DNA from: GCA-2697345 sp002697345
Lineage (GTDB): Bacteria; Pseudomonadota; Alphaproteobacteria; Rhodobacterales; Rhodobacteraceae
NCBI GenBank assembly: GCA_943787605.1
Contig: CALSNB010000001.1
Span: 248,001 to 312,000, forward strand
DNA length: 64,000 nt
Direction: 5' to 3'
Below are positions 1-9,243 of the stretch, piece after piece (the stretch's first letter is position 1; every line of letters begins with the position of its first letter). Position numbers and translations under genes: made by a program. Under the pieces are notes generated by a model, which saw only the letters and a program-made list of their open reading frames with translations, did no database searches and had not been told where the DNA came from.

Positions 1-1
1 A

Positions 2-370
2 GCTGCTTTAGCAGCCCTGCAAGGTTCTCAAGAGAATCTTGGAGTGTGGAATTTAGCTTATACGAGACGAATGCGATTAGTAAGAGATCGTTTAAGTGCT
101 ATACCTGGGCTAATATTGAGAGACCCACAAGGTGCATTTTATCATTTTATTAAGTGTTCAGGTCTTTTTGGAAAGACCACGCCTCAAGGTGACCAACTGA
201 CTTCTGATAATGCACTCTGTCTTTACTTGCTCCAATACGCTCATGTGGCTTTAGTTGCTGGCACTGAATTTGGATGCCCAGGTTATTTTAGACTCTGTTT
301 TGCAAAATCAGATCAAGAGTTAATAAAAGCTTGCGATAGTATTTCTGAAGCTATTGAATTATTGACTTAA
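2..370 (+). CDS. Aspartate aminotransferase-like protein (fold type I, class I/II), 3' part
   Basis: The reading frame is open from base 2, so the gene starts upstream of the window and only about the last 122 residues are present. These look like the small C-terminal domain of a PLP-dependent class I aminotransferase: the tail of the large domain (helix with YTRRMRLVRDRL), the segment PQGAFYHF, then GTEFGCPGYFRLCFA. The arginine in YFRLCFA lines up with the substrate-carboxylate-binding arginine of aspartate aminotransferases. The catalytic lysine lies outside the window, so activity and exact substrate cannot be judged. A GTG at 44 is internal and not the real start. The next gene converges from the other strand 26 bp downstream. 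Confidence 0.85.
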   Translation, partial: AALAALQGSQENLGVWNLAYTRRMRLVRDRLSAIPGLILRDPQGAFYHFIKCSGLFGKTTPQGDQLTSDNALCLYLLQYAHVALVAGTEFGCPGYFRLCFAKSDQELIKACDSISEAIELLT

Positions 371-396
371 GTATATTTCCTCAAATCCTGGCATTT

Positions 397-1734
397 TCAA
401 CGTAACAAATCAAACTTTTTTAAAGGCTTTTCGTTAAGCATTTTTGGAATATCTTCTACCATTTTTATAATTGAAGAGGCTCTCTTTTTTGACAAATTAT
501 TTTTTGAAAATACTAAAAATTTTTCTTGTAAATCTTTTTGAGACATTGGGTTAGTCGGATCTCCAAAAGCTGCATTAATGAGTTGCTCTTTAAATCCATT
601 TTTATGTTTGACTCTCACAATAGCAGGAGCCTTTGCAGGAAACATCTTTTCCATGCTCGAGTTATTTTTTATTATAACTTTTTTGGCCATGTCAATTACT
701 GATTGCTGTCCGATGCAAGATTCATCTAAAGGGCGCAGCGCCTTAGTTCCCATCAATGCTGTGACTGCCAAACAAAAAGGGATTGAGAATTGAGCTTGAG
801 CTTCATTCTGAGGATCTAAATGATTACCTAGGTTAACAGCCTTTTCAAAGGTTAGGACCTCAATAAGCTCAATTTCATGTGGATTAATCTCATATGATTT
901 TATTAGTTTGTCGAGCGCATCTATGGCAGAATGAATCCAGCGACAGCAAGCATAAGGTTTAAAGAAAAGACCTTGAATTGCATCATAGTTTCCTAAGTTT
1001 TTTGTTAAAACTTTAGGGTCATAAAGAATATCTTGCTCAAAGGTGTCTGGATACCCTTTAAAACCTGCAAGAGCGAGTTCGACAGCATACATTCCCGAGA
1101 GCACAGACCATGATATACCTTCTTTAACATCGGACCCAGCAAATCCGTGGTGCATAGCTGAAGAAACTCTTGGGGCATGTTGTTCTGCTACCAGAATAGC
1201 GTGACTTATTTCAGTCGTAGAAAGGTTTAGTAATTTAGCCCTGGCTACGGCTGCTCCAATGCCGCTCCACCTTCCGCTAACTGTAGATGTATTATGCTCT
1301 ATTCTTCGTGAAAGTGCCACGCGTATTGCAGCTTCATACCCTAGTACTATAGAACACAAGTATTCACTAAACGTCACATTTTTTTCTTCGGCGGTAGCAC
1401 TTGCGGAAGCAATAATAGCAGCGCCAGGGTGTCCAGCCGCAAGCCTATGACCGTCATCAATATCTAGGGATGTGGCTGCCATAGCGTTTATTGTCGCTGC
1501 GGAAATTGCATTTGAGTTCTGACTCGAGAACCAAATACGGCAAGGCCCCTGTTTTGAGTCCTTTTGGACAACTGACCTCCACGCCTGCACACTTTTTTGT
1601 TTAGTTCCTGCTGCCGCAGATCCAAAAACATCCAACACGCAATCTGTAGTTCGATTTATTACTTCTAGCGGTATTGCTTCATATGTCGTATTTTTAATAA
1701 AATTCGACAGCTGGTCAATTGCTCTCTCAGTCAT
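397..1734 (-). CDS. MmgE/PrpD family protein (2-methylcitrate dehydratase-like)
   Basis: About 445 residues, the usual size for MmgE/PrpD proteins, which include 2-methylcitrate dehydratase, cis-aconitate decarboxylase and many uncharacterised dehydratases/decarboxylases of small organic acids. The hallmark segment DIDDGHRLAAGHPGAAI near residue 92 is present, followed by the helical body and the C-terminal lid domain. I prefer the ATG at 1734, which overlaps the upstream dehydrogenase by 8 bp (ATGACTGA) and suggests coupling. A TTG five codons earlier is the alternative. It is the last gene of a minus-strand operon with a D-2-hydroxyacid dehydrogenase and an amine oxidase-like flavoprotein, which argues against a housekeeping methylcitrate cycle role. 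The substrate is unknown. Confidence 0.85.
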   Translation of the reverse strand: MTERAIDQLSNFIKNTTYEAIPLEVINRTTDCVLDVFGSAAAGTKQKSVQAWRSVVQKDSKQGPCRIWFSSQNSNAISAATINAMAATSLDIDDGHRLAAGHPGAAIIASASATAEEKNVTFSEYLCSIVLGYEAAIRVALSRRIEHNTSTVSGRWSGIGAAVARAKLLNLSTTEISHAILVAEQHAPRVSSAMHHGFAGSDVKEGISWSVLSGMYAVELALAGFKGYPDTFEQDILYDPKVLTKNLGNYDAIQGLFFKPYACCRWIHSAIDALDKLIKSYEINPHEIELIEVLTFEKAVNLGNHLDPQNEAQAQFSIPFCLAVTALMGTKALRPLDESCIGQQSVIDMAKKVIIKNNSSMEKMFPAKAPAIVRVKHKNGFKEQLINAAFGDPTNPMSQKDLQEKFLVFSKNNLSKKRASSIIKMVEDIPKMLNEKPLKKFDLLR

Positions 1735-2662
1735 TTTGAGTGTCTGCAATATGCTTATTAAGTAGATTTAAGCCCGCTAATATTAATCGATCGATGGCTT
1801 GGGTGGTTAGCCAGGCAGAGTGCGGGGATACTGTGATGTTTTCCATTAATAGGAGATCATTGTCTTTGGCTAAAGGTTCTTGATGAAAAACATCTAAAGC
1901 ACAATGTCCAATATGTCCTGATGATAATGCAGACAATAGAGACTGTTGATCAATAATTTCTGCCCTTGCTGTATTTATCAGTATCAACCCAGGTTTTGTC
2001 TTACTGAGTAATTCATGGTTAATGAACCCTTCTGTCTCTGAGTTCAAAGGAAGATGCAAAGAAAGAATATCTGACTGTTTTAAAACCTGATCAAGGGAGA
2101 CGGCTTCAACTGGTAAATCCATTTTACTTGACGATCTACTCCAGCATAATGTACGCATTCCCAGAGAGTTAGCAATTTTAGCAGTTTCTAACCCAATTCC
2201 TCCTAAACCAATAACACCAAATGTTTTACCCTGAAGCTCTTCTGTTTTTATAAGCTTCCAGTTTCCAGATCTTACAGTACGATCCATTTCTGTTATTCGC
2301 TTAATGGCTGCAAAAGCTAGAGCAATGGTGTGCTCTGCCACCGCTCTATCACCATAACCTTTAACGCCTTCAAATCTTATACCTAATTTGGCGGATTCTT
2401 TAAGGTCCCCATGAGTGGCCAACCCGGTAGATAGATATGAAATTGTTTTTAAATCAGGACAAGAATTTAAAACCTTTGACGACATGTAACCCATATAAAC
2501 CATTACGTTTTTTCTACCTTGGAGCCTTTTGATTAGCTCGTCTTCATTGGCAGGTTTATCATAGAAAACCTCCAAGCCTGGAACAGTAGAAGCTAACTTG
2601 TCATTGAAACGGTCAGCTAAATCACCGTAACAATCAACAAAAGCGGGTTTGTTTTTAATCAT
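1727..2662 (-). CDS. D-2-hydroxyacid dehydrogenase, NAD(P)-dependent
   Basis: 311 residues in the D-isomer-specific 2-hydroxyacid dehydrogenase family, which interconverts 2-oxoacids and D-2-hydroxyacids in the cytoplasm. The Rossmann fingerprint GLGGIG lies at residues 152-157. The catalytic triad positions look intact: Arg233 in NTARAEIID, Glu262 in DVFHQEP and His281 in SPHSAW. The N-terminal substrate-binding half is more divergent, so the substrate cannot be named. It sits between a MmgE/PrpD gene (8-bp overlap) and a DAO-type flavoprotein (5-bp gap), most likely in one transcript. Phosphonate, formate and glyoxylate dehydrogenases share this fold, so only the family is secure. Confidence 0.9.
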   Translation of the reverse strand: MIKNKPAFVDCYGDLADRFNDKLASTVPGLEVFYDKPANEDELIKRLQGRKNVMVYMGYMSSKVLNSCPDLKTISYLSTGLATHGDLKESAKLGIRFEGVKGYGDRAVAEHTIALAFAAIKRITEMDRTVRSGNWKLIKTEELQGKTFGVIGLGGIGLETAKIANSLGMRTLCWSRSSSKMDLPVEAVSLDQVLKQSDILSLHLPLNSETEGFINHELLSKTKPGLILINTARAEIIDQQSLLSALSSGHIGHCALDVFHQEPLAKDNDLLLMENITVSPHSAWLTTQAIDRLILAGLNLLNKHIADTQND

Positions 2663-2667
2663 ATAAC

Positions 2668-3969
2668 CTAACCTACAACCGAGAAGCTACTTTCCCGGTT
2701 TATTTCTCTTTTTCGAGAACAAAAAGACATATCCAGTTCATAATCAACATTCGGTAACTTGAATTGTAATGGTTCTCTGTCATGATCATTTCCAGCTTCA
2801 ACGTAGTCAATTAGAGCATTCATCATCATACCCGCGACGGGGGCATTTTTGAATTGATTTCCACTTGTTCCCACAGCCATATAGAACCCGTGAAGGTCAG
2901 ATTTGTCATATATCGGAATCCAGTCATCCGAAGCATCATATAAATCAGCTATCCCCTGAACGTTGTTTGGGATACCCATTCCTGGGAACCTTTGTGCTGC
3001 ACGCAAAGCTTGCAACCTTGCCTGATCTGTAACTTCTGTGTTGTAATCGTCTGGATCCACCCACTCCGACGGATCCACCTCATTTTCGTGATGCCCGATC
3101 AGAATCTTATTTCCAACCTCTGGCCTCCAATACCCACTTATATCATCATCGGAACAGATATAGCCATTTGCCTCAAAATTAAATCCTTCTGGTGACGGAA
3201 CATGCGCCACTTCAACTCTAAGCGCTTTTGTACTTATATTCATTCCTTTGGTAACGCCTGCTAATTCATTAATTTTATACGAATGTGGTCCTGAAGCATT
3301 TACTACAATAGGAGCATTTATGTGTTCGCCAGTGTCTAGTACTACGCCTGTTACTCGACCATTATTTTTTGTAATATCAGTAATCCTAGTACCGAACATG
3401 AATGTTGCACTTTGCCGTTCTGCGGCGCGTTGTATATTCTGGGTCGCGAACATTGGGTCATTTACGTAACCTGCTCTAGGAAAAAATAAGACATACCTCA
3501 TCTCACCATTCTTTGACCCAAAGTTAGAATCTTCAACAGTTTTTGGAGGATGAAAATGACCTGGGTTGATTATTGGTAGTTTCTTTTTCATTTTTTCTGG
3601 AGTCCAAACCTCATAAGGAATATCAATTTTATTTGCTATTTCCTCGAGTTTAATACCGTATTGGTTTTTATCAAAACATGTAAACAGACAACCTACTTCA
3701 CGATAAAGAGCTAATTCTTCATTACTTGGCGCATCTAAGTACTCTGACCAATTTTCCCAGTAATAATAGTTGGATTTTGCTAGGGCTGCCCCACTTAAGG
3801 TTGAGTAGTGTGTCCTAATAATTGCACATGAGTTACTTGTAGAGCCTGAGCCGGCTGTTAAGTTTTTTTCTACACAAAGAACATTTTTTCCAGATTTTGC
3901 CATTTCATAGGCAATTGCACTACCAATTATTCCGCCCCCGATAATAATAGCATCATATTCATTAGACAT
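2668..3969 (-). CDS. FAD-dependent oxidoreductase, DAO family (sarcosine/D-amino acid oxidase-like)
   Basis: 433 residues. The N-terminal ADP-binding fold begins at once with GGGIIG at residues 11-16 and an acidic end to strand 2 (LCVEKN). The C-terminal segment GFYMAVGTSGNQFKNAPVAG is the second FAD-contacting region typical of DAO/GlcD-type oxidases such as sarcosine and dimethylglycine dehydrogenases. These enzymes oxidise the C-N bond of N-methyl or D-amino acids. The length fits a single-subunit enzyme without the tetrahydrofolate domain. It is the upstream partner of the D-2-hydroxyacid dehydrogenase and MmgE/PrpD genes. With the hydantoinase and amidase genes nearby, sarcosine or a related N-methyl amino acid is a reasonable guess for its substrate. 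Confidence 0.88.
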   Translation of the reverse strand: MSNEYDAIIIGGGIIGSAIAYEMAKSGKNVLCVEKNLTAGSGSTSNSCAIIRTHYSTLSGAALAKSNYYYWENWSEYLDAPSNEELALYREVGCLFTCFDKNQYGIKLEEIANKIDIPYEVWTPEKMKKKLPIINPGHFHPPKTVEDSNFGSKNGEMRYVLFFPRAGYVNDPMFATQNIQRAAERQSATFMFGTRITDITKNNGRVTGVVLDTGEHINAPIVVNASGPHSYKINELAGVTKGMNISTKALRVEVAHVPSPEGFNFEANGYICSDDDISGYWRPEVGNKILIGHHENEVDPSEWVDPDDYNTEVTDQARLQALRAAQRFPGMGIPNNVQGIADLYDASDDWIPIYDKSDLHGFYMAVGTSGNQFKNAPVAGMMMNALIDYVEAGNDHDREPLQFKLPNVDYELDMSFCSRKREINRESSFSVVG

Positions 3970-4044
3970 TTAATTCCCCTATTAATTTAATTTTGTTTAA
4001 AAGATACGTTTGATTAAAATTTTGTAACTACTAAATATGCTTTT

Positions 4045-4902
4045 TTATAAGCCCATTTGTGAAAACAGTGCTGCTGTAAGTGGACTAAGATTATTTCGAT
4101 ATTGGCCGGCGACGTTAACATGATCATAATTGCCTACTTCAAGATAACTAACGTCAAAGCCTGCTGTACGACATGCGTCTGTGTAAATTCGTGACTGACG
4201 CCTAAATTCATCTGTTTCGCCCCCACCAACAGCAACAACGGTAGGAGGCATCCATTTCGGTAAATTGTGAATCGGACTATTTCTTCTTGTTTCTGCTTCA
4301 TCCATATGAAGGTCCGCGTTTAAATAAGAAACTCGAAGTGGTTCTAGATCAAAAAGCCCACTTAATGGAACTGCTCCATTCACTACGTCAAAAGGAAGTC
4401 CGTATTTCTCCCATTCAGTTGCCATTAGCATTCCTGTGAGGTGTCCGCCTGCCGAATGTCCGGTAACATGAATTCGACCTGGATCTCCCCCAATGCTAGA
4501 TGCATTTTTATAAATCCATGCAAGTGCTGCTCGGTTCTGTCTAGTTATCTCGTCCATGCTTACGTTTGGACAAAGGTCATAGTTATTTAAAATTACGCAT
4601 GCTCCAGCTTCAACAAAACGTTCAGCCATAAAACTGAACATGTTTTTATCAAAAGCTTTCCAATAGCCACCATGAATAAATAACAAAATAGGGGACCCCC
4701 CTCTACCCGGCCATATGTCTAGCTTTTCTCCAGGTTTTTTACCAAATGCAACGTCAAGCTGGCAATCAAAATTTGAAATCGTCCTTTTGTTGTGGACGTC
4801 CATGGATGCAAAAGTTTCTGCAAAGTGAGGACATCTTCGACGCATATCATATTCGAGATCAAGTTCTTCCTGATTATAGTTGCCATAAACTGGTTTATTC
4901 AT
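4045..4902 (-). CDS. Alpha/beta hydrolase, arylformamidase (KynB/BNA7)-like
   Basis: 285 residues of alpha/beta-hydrolase fold. The oxyanion-hole motif HGGYW is at 77-81, the nucleophile elbow GHSAGG places the catalytic serine at 150, and probable acid and base are Asp231 or Glu232 (GGGETDEF) and His261 (GNYDHVNV). HGGYW plus GHSAGG resembles kynurenine formamidase and related N-formyl or carbamate esterases of the hormone-sensitive-lipase type. No other tryptophan-kynurenine gene is visible, so the substrate may be another N-acyl compound. It lies 75 bp upstream of the DAO flavoprotein gene on the same strand and is probably the first gene of that operon, facing a divergent operon at 5032. 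Confidence 0.82.
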   Translation of the reverse strand: MNKPVYGNYNQEELDLEYDMRRRCPHFAETFASMDVHNKRTISNFDCQLDVAFGKKPGEKLDIWPGRGGSPILLFIHGGYWKAFDKNMFSFMAERFVEAGACVILNNYDLCPNVSMDEITRQNRAALAWIYKNASSIGGDPGRIHVTGHSAGGHLTGMLMATEWEKYGLPFDVVNGAVPLSGLFDLEPLRVSYLNADLHMDEAETRRNSPIHNLPKWMPPTVVAVGGGETDEFRRQSRIYTDACRTAGFDVSYLEVGNYDHVNVAGQYRNNLSPLTAALFSQMGL

Positions 4903-5031
4903 AATTAGTTCCCTTCTGAGTCACAAAAATTTGCACTAATATTCTTTTAATATTATTTAAATTCAACTGTTGCAACATATATATATATAGAATATATTTT
5001 AAATCTTTAACAGGTTCAAAGGAGAGCTTCT
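4903..5031. promoter_or_regulatory. Divergent promoter region with TGTTGCAACA palindrome and (TA)n tract
   Basis: The 129-bp gap separates two divergent catabolic operons, so both promoters must lie here or in the flanking starts. It contains a perfect 10-bp palindrome, TGTTGCAACA at 4968-4977, directly followed by an alternating TA tract and an AT-rich stretch. CAACATATAT recurs upstream of the ABC transporter operon near 12474-12483, which may mean a shared operator. The regulator is not known; the GntR/FCD protein encoded at 10941 is the nearest candidate. AAGGAG near 5019 is the ribosome-binding site of the 5032 gene. Confidence 0.35.
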
Positions 5032-5340
5032 ATGTTTGTTAGAATGTCGTATTGGAAATGTCTTCCATCATATTGGGGAGAGGACATCAAGCTTTTTGAA
5101 GCAGGTGCAGTAAAAATTATGCAACGTCATGATGGCTTTGTTCGAGCTATGTTGCTTGCTATCCCAGGACAAACACAGCGAATCGCTTTTACAACATGGG
5201 AGACTCCAGAATCATATGCAAATTTTGTGAAAAGTCCTGATTTGCAAAAAATTATTGAGATGTTTGAGCACATGTATGAGGAGGGAGGGTCTCCGTCCCC
5301 TATTGAGTACGAGGTACGTGCACAAGGTTCTGCATTATAA
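5032..5340 (+). CDS. Small dimeric alpha/beta-barrel (ABM-like) protein
   Basis: 102 residues with a good ribosome-binding site (AAGGAG about 9 bases before the ATG). The beta-alpha-beta layout, with FVRMSYWKC, a helix holding KIMQRHDGF, VRAMLLAIPG, and IAFTTWETPESYANFVKSPDLQKI, resembles the antibiotic biosynthesis monooxygenase/EthD type of ferredoxin-like barrel. Such proteins act as small oxygenases, isomerases or binding proteins without metal. It is the first gene of the operon that continues with a DinB protein, a flavin monooxygenase and the hydantoinase pair, so a helper role in that pathway is plausible. The family call rests on the shape of the sequence and not on a diagnostic motif. 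Confidence 0.6.
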   Translation: MFVRMSYWKCLPSYWGEDIKLFEAGAVKIMQRHDGFVRAMLLAIPGQTQRIAFTTWETPESYANFVKSPDLQKIIEMFEHMYEEGGSPSPIEYEVRAQGSAL

Positions 5341-5367
5341 ATTTAATAACTTGAAAGTGATAAAAGA

Positions 5368-5904
5368 ATGAGTTCATTAATAGACGTCGCTACAGCAGCA
5401 AAATACAATGAATGGGCAAATAACCGACTGTATAATGCGTTACACAATCTTACTGATGGTGAGCGTAGAGAGGATAGAGGCGCGTTTTTTAGATCTATTC
5501 ATAACACAATGAACCATATCTTGCTGGCAGATATTCTTTATCGTCAAAGGTTAGAAAAAACTCAAATAACATTCAATTCATTAGATGAGATAGTCCATGC
5601 TGATTTTAATGACTTAGAGGAATCACATCGATCCAATGATAAATGGTACTCTGATCGATGCAGTGAGTTTGGTGAGGTTGAGCTGAACGGAGACTTCTCT
5701 TTTAAAGCTGTGGGCATGGATACAGATGAATATTACTCTCTTCCACTAAAGGTCTGTTTGTCCAATTTATTTCAGCATCAAATTCATCATCGTGGGCAGG
5801 TACACCATATGATAAGTCATGCATCCTATGATCCTCCTCCCTTAGATATAGTGAAGTTTGGTAGTGATGTTACTGATTCCTGGACTGTTAGAGTAGGAGT
5901 TTAA
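5368..5904 (+). CDS. DinB/DUF664 family protein with putative metal-binding histidines
   Basis: 178 residues of the DinB four-helix bundle. The expected ligand histidines are present: His50 in NTMNHILLAD, and His137 with His141 in HQIHHRGQ, the HxxxH pattern that binds a divalent metal. DinB-like proteins include thiol-dependent transferases and isomerases such as maleylpyruvate isomerase and bacillithiol transferases, as well as damage-inducible proteins of unknown action. The N-terminal ATAAKYNEWANNRLYNAL is the standard first helix. It lies 27 bp after the barrel protein and 6 bp before the monooxygenase, so its job is probably catabolic and not DNA-damage related. The exact reaction is unknown. 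Confidence 0.8.
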   Translation: MSSLIDVATAAKYNEWANNRLYNALHNLTDGERREDRGAFFRSIHNTMNHILLADILYRQRLEKTQITFNSLDEIVHADFNDLEESHRSNDKWYSDRCSEFGEVELNGDFSFKAVGMDTDEYYSLPLKVCLSNLFQHQIHHRGQVHHMISHASYDPPPLDIVKFGSDVTDSWTVRVGV

Positions 5905-5910
5905 CAGCCA

Positions 5911-7209
5911 TTGCAGGAGCATCATAAAGTTGTAATTATTGGAGCTGGCCAGGGTGGACTTGGAGTAAGTTATTATCTTAAGCAGGCTGGAATAAATCAT
6001 TTAATCTTAGACCGTGGTGATATTGCTAACTCTTGGAAAGAAAATAGATGGGATTCATTTTGCTTAGTCACGCCTAATTGGACTTTGAACTTTCCCGGCA
6101 AGCCCTACCAAGGAACAGACCCTGACGGGTTTATGAAACGTGACGATTTTGTACAATACATGACGACTTGGGCGGAGAGTTTTAATGCTCCCGTTAGAAA
6201 ATTTACTAATGTGCATGAAGTATCATTAAGAAATCCTGGATTTGTGATAAAAACTGATAGTGGTGATATTACATCTGACTTTCTTGTAGTGGCTACTGCA
6301 ACCCATCAGCATCCTAAAATACCAGATATTGCAAAGAAAATCCCAAAAAGTATTAACCAGCTTCATGCAGACCAATATAAAAATACATCAAATTTAAATG
6401 ACGGTGGTGTTCTGGTAGTGGGTTCGGGGCAAACTGGTTGTCAGATTGTTGAGGATCTTATTAGGGATAAGCGAGATACTTATCTTTGTGTTGGAAGGAC
6501 TGGCCGTTTACCTAGGCGATACAGAGGTAAAGATGCTATTTCATGGCAAAAGGAAATGAATCTCCTTGATAGAACACCAGACATGCTTAGTGACCTATCA
6601 TTGAGATTTCGACCTGATCCACACTGCTCTGGTCGAGATGGAGGGCAAACGCTTAGTCTTCATAACTTTAACCGTGCGGGAGTAAAGCTGTGTGGTCGTC
6701 TTGAAGATTTATCTCGAACAGATCTTATATTTGGTAATAGTTTAAAGTCTGATATTAATTATTCTGATGATTTTGCTAGTGAGTTTAGAAAAAATATCGA
6801 TGCATATATTCTAAAAGAAAATATTGAAGCGCCTTTGCCCTGTGATAACGACTTTGAGGGGGACCCACATGTGGGGGATCCTTCGATAGAATCGATAGAA
6901 AAGCTAGACTTTAAACTTGCAGGTATAAATACAATTATTTGGGCCACTGGTTTTAAGTACGACTTCTCATGGATAGATGCAAAAGTAACCGATGAGATGG
7001 GTTATCCAGTGACAGAAAAGGGTTATGCGGGTGTTAAAGGACTGTATTTCAATGGTTTAAACTGGATGACTAAAAGAAAATCAGGAATCTTATATGGATT
7101 CAATGAGGATTCTTTAGAGGTGTCTAATCAGATCAGAAAACTTGTGAATGGTAATTTACCAGATGAGTTAAATTCAAATAAAAATGTGGATGAAAAAATA
7201 TGTATGTAG
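5911..7209 (+). CDS. Flavin-containing monooxygenase-like NAD(P)/FAD oxidoreductase (CzcO-like)
   Basis: 432 residues with two dinucleotide-binding motifs: GAGQGG at 11-16 for FAD and GSGQTG at 171-176 for NAD(P)H. This is the layout of class B flavoprotein monooxygenases (N-oxygenases, Baeyer-Villiger enzymes). The segment ATATHQHPKIP resembles the domain-linking ATG motif, and TIIWATGFKYDF is the C-terminal FAD-contact motif. The start is a TTG at 5911, with AGGAG of the preceding gene's end as ribosome-binding site. The 3' end overlaps the hydantoinase A gene by 10 bp, so the two are probably translationally coupled. It could insert oxygen into a nitrogen heterocycle or amine upstream of the hydrolase; that is inference. 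Confidence 0.85.
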   Translation: MQEHHKVVIIGAGQGGLGVSYYLKQAGINHLILDRGDIANSWKENRWDSFCLVTPNWTLNFPGKPYQGTDPDGFMKRDDFVQYMTTWAESFNAPVRKFTNVHEVSLRNPGFVIKTDSGDITSDFLVVATATHQHPKIPDIAKKIPKSINQLHADQYKNTSNLNDGGVLVVGSGQTGCQIVEDLIRDKRDTYLCVGRTGRLPRRYRGKDAISWQKEMNLLDRTPDMLSDLSLRFRPDPHCSGRDGGQTLSLHNFNRAGVKLCGRLEDLSRTDLIFGNSLKSDINYSDDFASEFRKNIDAYILKENIEAPLPCDNDFEGDPHVGDPSIESIEKLDFKLAGINTIIWATGFKYDFSWIDAKVTDEMGYPVTEKGYAGVKGLYFNGLNWMTKRKSGILYGFNEDSLEVSNQIRKLVNGNLPDELNSNKNVDEKICM

Positions 7210-9239
7210 GCGTTGATGTAGGTGGAACTTTTACGGATATTGCGATTAATTTGGGGGATGGTAGCGATTTAATTTTATATAAATTATCTTCTACTCCTGA
7301 AGCTCCAGAAGTCGCTATAGTCGAGGGAATTAAGGCGATAATGAAAAATCATAATCTTAATTCAAAAGACATTAAGCGCTTTGCTCATGGGACTACAGTC
7401 GGTACAAATGCCTTGATAGAACGACGATGTGGGAAGGTTGCTCTTGTTACTTCAGAAGGTTTTCGAGATTTGTTAGAGATTGGGCGTCAAACCAGACCAA
7501 CTGTTTACGACATGCACTTGGATCACCCTAAACCTCTTGTTGACAGAGAGTCGCGTTTTGAAGTGCCACAACGGCGTTTAGCAGATGGTTCGATACACGT
7601 AAAATTAGATGAAGTAGAATTAAAAAATGTTGCATCACAAATTACCGATCAAAATGTAGATTGTGTTGTTATTTGTTTTTTACATTCATATGCATTCCCT
7701 GAAGATGAAAACAGAGCGGCTTCTCTTCTCGAAAAACTACTTCCAAAAAATGTTAAGGTACTGACTTCTTCGTCTGTTTTCCCTGAATTTCGGGAATACG
7801 AAAGGTTTTCAACAGCAGTTTTAAATGCAGCTCTTATTACTATAGTAGGTGCTTATTTAGATAGGCTAACGGACTTGATTGCGGATTTAGGTATAGAATC
7901 TGAGATAAAAATAAGCCAAAGCTCTGGTGGGTTAATGTCGGTGCGTATGGCTAAAGAGTTCCCAGTGCGGGCATCCCTGTCTGGTCCGGCTGCGGGAGTG
8001 CAAGGAGCTCTTCGTCGTGCAACTGTTGCTGGGTATAAAGATATTATAACGTTGGATGTGGGTGGAACAAGTGCTGATGTAGCCTTACTGCAAGATGGCA
8101 AGCCTATAGAAGTCAATGGTCGTGATTTAGCAGGGTTTCCCATTAGAATTCCTTCATTAGATGTAAATTCGGTAGGTGCAGGTGGCGGTTCTATAGCATG
8201 GATTGATCGAGACGGATTACTTAAAGTTGGACCCAAAAGTGCGGGGGCAACACCTGGTCCAGCCTGTTACGACTTGGGTGGAACTAACCCAACTGTTACT
8301 GATGCAAATGTAATGTTGGGACGGTTAAATGGTGAATCTTTGTTAGCTGGCAGAATGAAAATAAAAAAGGAACTATCGTTAAAATGTATTAACAAGCTCG
8401 CGAACGAACTAAAGGTTGGGTCAGATGAAGCAGCCTTAGGAATCGTGAAAGTCTCCTGCGCGACGATGGTGAAGGCAATCAGATCTATTTCTGTAGAACG
8501 TGGCTATAATCCAAGTGATTTTTTATTATTTGTTTATGGTGGTGCTGGAGCTTTACATGCAAATGAAGTTGCTAGAGATCTTGGCATGAAAAAAATTATT
8601 ATACCTCCAAGTCCTGGAATTTTGTGCGCAGAAGGAGCCATGAATGCACCACTATCTACTGAATATGTTTCTACAATTCTAATTGGGTTGGATGAAACCG
8701 GAATGAAAACAATCAGACAATCGGTAAACACCTTAAATGAAAAAGTTGATTTGTGGTACAAACACGAATCTGTTCCTATTAGTGAACGTAAATCTTGGTG
8801 CACTGTTGGAGCGCGCTATTACGGACAAAATTATGAGTTATCATTACCAATTAATCTAACAAAGACAGATGATATGCTCGTATCTGACATTACAAGTGAG
8901 TTTCACAAAGCACATGAGGCGAACTATGGTTTCGCCTCTACCAGTGAGCGCATTCAAGTTGTTAACGTGGCCGTAAAGGCAATTGCAGACTTGGATGTTC
9001 CAACATTGCCAAAAGCTGTAATTGCTGAAGAAGTTAAGCCAAAAAGTTTTAGGAGTACGTTATTTGAACTTGGTAGCCGTTACGACACGCCGGTATATGA
9101 AAGAAGTGAGCTGGTAGCAGAGCAAATTATTAAAGGTCCAGCAATCGTGGAGCAGATGGACACAACTATTTTGATTTTTCCAAACGATGTAGGTCTTGTT
9201 GATGGCTGGGGAAATCTAATTATAAGCCTTTCGGAGTAA
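7200..9239 (+). CDS. Hydantoinase/oxoprolinase family protein, subunit A (HyuA-like)
   Basis: 679 residues, the ordinary length of the A subunit of ATP-dependent N-methylhydantoinase/5-oxoprolinase-type enzymes. These use an actin-like ATPase fold to phosphorylate and open cyclic amides. The N-terminal phosphate-binding motif DVGGTFTD (residues 5-12) and the second DVGGTSADVA near 284 mark the two halves of the ATPase. GAGGGSIAW near 328 and YGGAGALHA near 449 are also typical. The ATG lies inside the end of the monooxygenase gene (10-bp overlap) and the B subunit begins 4 bp downstream. Candidate substrates are N-methylhydantoin, 5-oxoproline or other lactams, and acetone carboxylase subunits are also related, so the substrate is open. 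Confidence 0.92.
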   Translation: MYVGVDVGGTFTDIAINLGDGSDLILYKLSSTPEAPEVAIVEGIKAIMKNHNLNSKDIKRFAHGTTVGTNALIERRCGKVALVTSEGFRDLLEIGRQTRPTVYDMHLDHPKPLVDRESRFEVPQRRLADGSIHVKLDEVELKNVASQITDQNVDCVVICFLHSYAFPEDENRAASLLEKLLPKNVKVLTSSSVFPEFREYERFSTAVLNAALITIVGAYLDRLTDLIADLGIESEIKISQSSGGLMSVRMAKEFPVRASLSGPAAGVQGALRRATVAGYKDIITLDVGGTSADVALLQDGKPIEVNGRDLAGFPIRIPSLDVNSVGAGGGSIAWIDRDGLLKVGPKSAGATPGPACYDLGGTNPTVTDANVMLGRLNGESLLAGRMKIKKELSLKCINKLANELKVGSDEAALGIVKVSCATMVKAIRSISVERGYNPSDFLLFVYGGAGALHANEVARDLGMKKIIIPPSPGILCAEGAMNAPLSTEYVSTILIGLDETGMKTIRQSVNTLNEKVDLWYKHESVPISERKSWCTVGARYYGQNYELSLPINLTKTDDMLVSDITSEFHKAHEANYGFASTSERIQVVNVAVKAIADLDVPTLPKAVIAEEVKPKSFRSTLFELGSRYDTPVYERSELVAEQIIKGPAIVEQMDTTILIFPNDVGLVDGWGNLIISLSE

Positions 9240-9243
9240 AGAT

